Assembly (NCBI GenBank): GCA_023717585.1
Contig: JAMQPJ010000660.1
Location: forward strand, 1-8,652
Reading direction: 5' to 3'
Source of the DNA: Thermoanaerobaculia bacterium
GTDB taxonomy: Bacteria; Acidobacteriota; Thermoanaerobaculia; UBA5066
Length of the DNA stretch: 8,652 nt
Below, in pieces: positions 7,039 to 8,652 of this stretch. The notes beneath the pieces are model-generated. The model ran no database searches. It saw only the letters and a list, made by a program, of their open reading frames with translations, and was not told the origin of the DNA. Position numbers and translations under genes: made by a program. Every line of letters begins with the position of its first letter. Within the stretch, counting starts at the first letter, position 1.

Positions 7039-8652
7039 TTGGGACTCGAACAGAAACTCTCGCTGAGGCTCTCACAGCGGCTCGTCATGACGCCGACGCT
7101 GCAGCAGGCCATCAAGCTGCTGCAGATGACGCGCCTCGAGCTGCAGGACGTCGTGAACCAGGAGCTCGTCTCGAACCCGGTTCTCGAGGAACAGGATCCG
7201 GAGAGCGCGGCCACGCCCGACGAGGACTCCGGCGCCGCCGAGACTCGCGAGCGCGAGCTCGCCGAGACCCCGGGCACCGGCCCCGAAAGTGTGGACGCCG
7301 TTTCCGACGACGCAGACGGGGTCTCGGAGCCTGCCGCCGCCGTACACGAGGCGCCCGCTCCGGAACCGGTCGTCGACGCCGCCCCGTCCGAGACCTTGCA
7401 GGACGCCCTCGGCGACATCGACCTCGAGGCTTACTTCGGCGACTACATGGACGGGACGGCGACGGCTCCCCGGATGAGCGAGCAGGCCGAGGAGTTCTCT
7501 CTGGAGAACAGGGCCGACGCGCCGCCCGGCCTCGAGCCGCACCTCACCGAGCAGCTCGGCGTCTCGGACGCCCCTCCGGGGGTCCGGGAGGCCTGCGGGT
7601 TCATGATCGGAAACGTCGACCCGGACGGCTGTCTGCGGCTGACGCTCGACGAGGTCTGTGCGGCCATGCCGTGCTCGATGGAAACGGCGGAGGAAGCGCT
7701 CGCGCTCCTTCAATCGTTCGACCCGTGCGGGGTCGGCGGGCGCGACCTCGCCGAGATCCTCCTCCTCCAGGCGCGCGCCGCGAACATCGCGACTCCGCTC
7801 CTCGTCGAGCTCGTGACCCACCGCTTCGCGGAGCTGGGCTCGAAGCCCGCCGCCCTGCTCGCGAGGCAGATGAACGTGCCGCTCGAAGACATCCAGCAGG
7901 CGCACGAGTGGATCCGGAGGCTCGACCCGAAACCCGGGCGCGCCTATGACTCCTCCCGGACCATCTACGTGGAGCCCGACGTGGCCGTCGTGAAGGTCGA
8001 AGAGGAATACGTCGTCCTGTTCAACGACGACGGCCTGCCGCGCCTTCGCGTGTCGGCGCTTTATCGCCGGATGCTCCTCGCAAGGGACGGCGCCCTCGAC
8101 ACGGAGGGCAAGAGCTACCTGAGGGAGAAGATGCGCGCGGCTCAGTGGCTGCTGAAGAGCCTCGACCAGAGAAAGCGCACCATCGTGCGCGTCGCCGAGT
8201 CGATCGTGAAGAAGCAGCACGACTTCTTCGACTACGGGGTGGCCCACTTGAAGCCCCTCGTTCTCCGCGACGTCGCCGAGGACATCGGCATGCACGAATC
8301 CACCGTCTCGCGAGTCGTCTCGAACAAGTGGATGGCGACCCCGCGCGGCCTCGTCCCCATGAAGTTCTTCTTCCATTCGGCGATCGCGTCGTCGGTGGGG
8401 GAGGACGTCTCCTCACTCGCCGTGAAAGGCAAGATCCGGAGCCTCGTCGAGGCGGAGGACCCCGCGCATCCCCTGTCGGACGCGCGCCTCGCCGAACTGC
8501 TCCTTCGCGACGGGATTCGCATCGCGCGCCGCACGGTCGCGAAGTACCGCGAGGAGCTTCGCATTCCCGCCAGCTCGATCCGCCGCGTCGGAGACACGCC
8601 CTTGGGGCCCGGCCCGGACGGGGCGGAGCCCGAGCAGATCGGCGAGACGGCC
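7039..8652 (+). CDS. rpoN: RNA polymerase sigma-54 factor (RpoN), 3' end beyond window
   Basis: Sigma-54 directs RNA polymerase to -24/-12 promoters that need an AAA+ enhancer-binding activator. 538 codons are visible and no stop is reached. Region I (residues about 2-50) has the activator-interacting Gln/Leu-rich helices: GLEQKLSLRLSQRLVMTP, LQQAIKLLQMTRLEL. Region II (about 52-162) is an acidic Ala/Pro linker with no lysine. The core-binding domain begins near 164 (GLEPHLTEQLGV) and includes NVDPDGCLRLTLDEV, FDPCGVGGRDLAEILLLQA and LDPKPGRAY. The helix-turn-helix region (LVLRDVAEDIGMHESTVSRVVSNKW) is near 408-432. The diagnostic RpoN box ARRTVAKYRE is at 496-505. The start is assigned to TTG 7039 because region I begins immediately there and no ATG or GTG occurs upstream in frame back to a TAG at 6994. 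The first ATG, 7087, would cut off conserved region I. Only a weak AGGG, 14 bases upstream, could be a ribosome site. At least 25 residues follow the usual end of the protein. Confidence 0.95.
   Translation, partial: MGLEQKLSLRLSQRLVMTPTLQQAIKLLQMTRLELQDVVNQELVSNPVLEEQDPESAATPDEDSGAAETRERELAETPGTGPESVDAVSDDADGVSEPAAAVHEAPAPEPVVDAAPSETLQDALGDIDLEAYFGDYMDGTATAPRMSEQAEEFSLENRADAPPGLEPHLTEQLGVSDAPPGVREACGFMIGNVDPDGCLRLTLDEVCAAMPCSMETAEEALALLQSFDPCGVGGRDLAEILLLQARAANIATPLLVELVTHRFAELGSKPAALLARQMNVPLEDIQQAHEWIRRLDPKPGRAYDSSRTIYVEPDVAVVKVEEEYVVLFNDDGLPRLRVSALYRRMLLARDGALDTEGKSYLREKMRAAQWLLKSLDQRKRTIVRVAESIVKKQHDFFDYGVAHLKPLVLRDVAEDIGMHESTVSRVVSNKWMATPRGLVPMKFFFHSAIASSVGEDVSSLAVKGKIRSLVEAEDPAHPLSDARLAELLLRDGIRIARRTVAKYREELRIPASSIRRVGDTPLGPGPDGAEPEQIGETA

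Noticed and set aside
7072..8376. A 434-codon minus-strand open frame across rpoN.
   Set aside because: The + strand frame encodes an unmistakable sigma-54 with region I, HTH and RpoN box; the antisense frame is a shadow.
1..8652. Search for tRNA or rRNA genes, CRISPR repeats, insertion sequences, riboswitches or defence cassettes.
   Set aside because: Coding genes fill nearly all of the window, the only gaps are 36 and 63 bases, and no direct-repeat array, transposase or RNA-like fold was seen.

Overview
This window is a compact, very GC-rich stretch of core bacterial chromosome (strong G/C preference at third codon positions, every gene on the + strand, almost no non-coding DNA). It holds six genes: the 3' part of priA, then accA, recJ, a long lptC/lptA-type gene, lptB, and rpoN, which runs off the right edge. 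The lipopolysaccharide-export genes imply a Gram-negative organism with an outer membrane. Base composition, together with an LPS-export block joined to recJ and accA, suggests a high-GC lineage such as Acidobacteriota or a former deltaproteobacterial group. That placement is inference; there is no rRNA or other strong taxonomic marker.

Layout: positions 1-1449 encode the C-terminal two thirds of PriA (replication-restart helicase). A 36-base gap carries a candidate extended -10 promoter placed so that the accA message could be leaderless. accA (1486-2436, acetyl-CoA carboxylase alpha subunit), recJ (2433-4193, 5'-3' single-strand exonuclease), lptC/lptA (4190-6241) and lptB (6238-6975) are linked by three successive 4-base stop/start overlaps (GTGA, ATGA, GTGA). 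This strongly suggests one translationally coupled operon. After a 63-base gap with a second candidate -10 box, rpoN (sigma-54) starts at a TTG at 7039 and stays open to 8652.

Functionally, the right half reproduces the widespread Gram-negative order lptC-lptA-lptB-rpoN: LptB powers LPS extraction from the inner membrane, and the LptC/LptA protein would form the periplasmic bridge. The unusual points are the apparent fusion of LptC and LptA into one membrane-anchored 683-residue protein with extra middle modules, the tight coupling of accA and recJ to the Lpt genes, and a C-terminal extension on RpoN. I found no mobile element, CRISPR array, RNA gene or defence-like cassette. The window is otherwise ordinary housekeeping DNA, and I do not claim a new system here.
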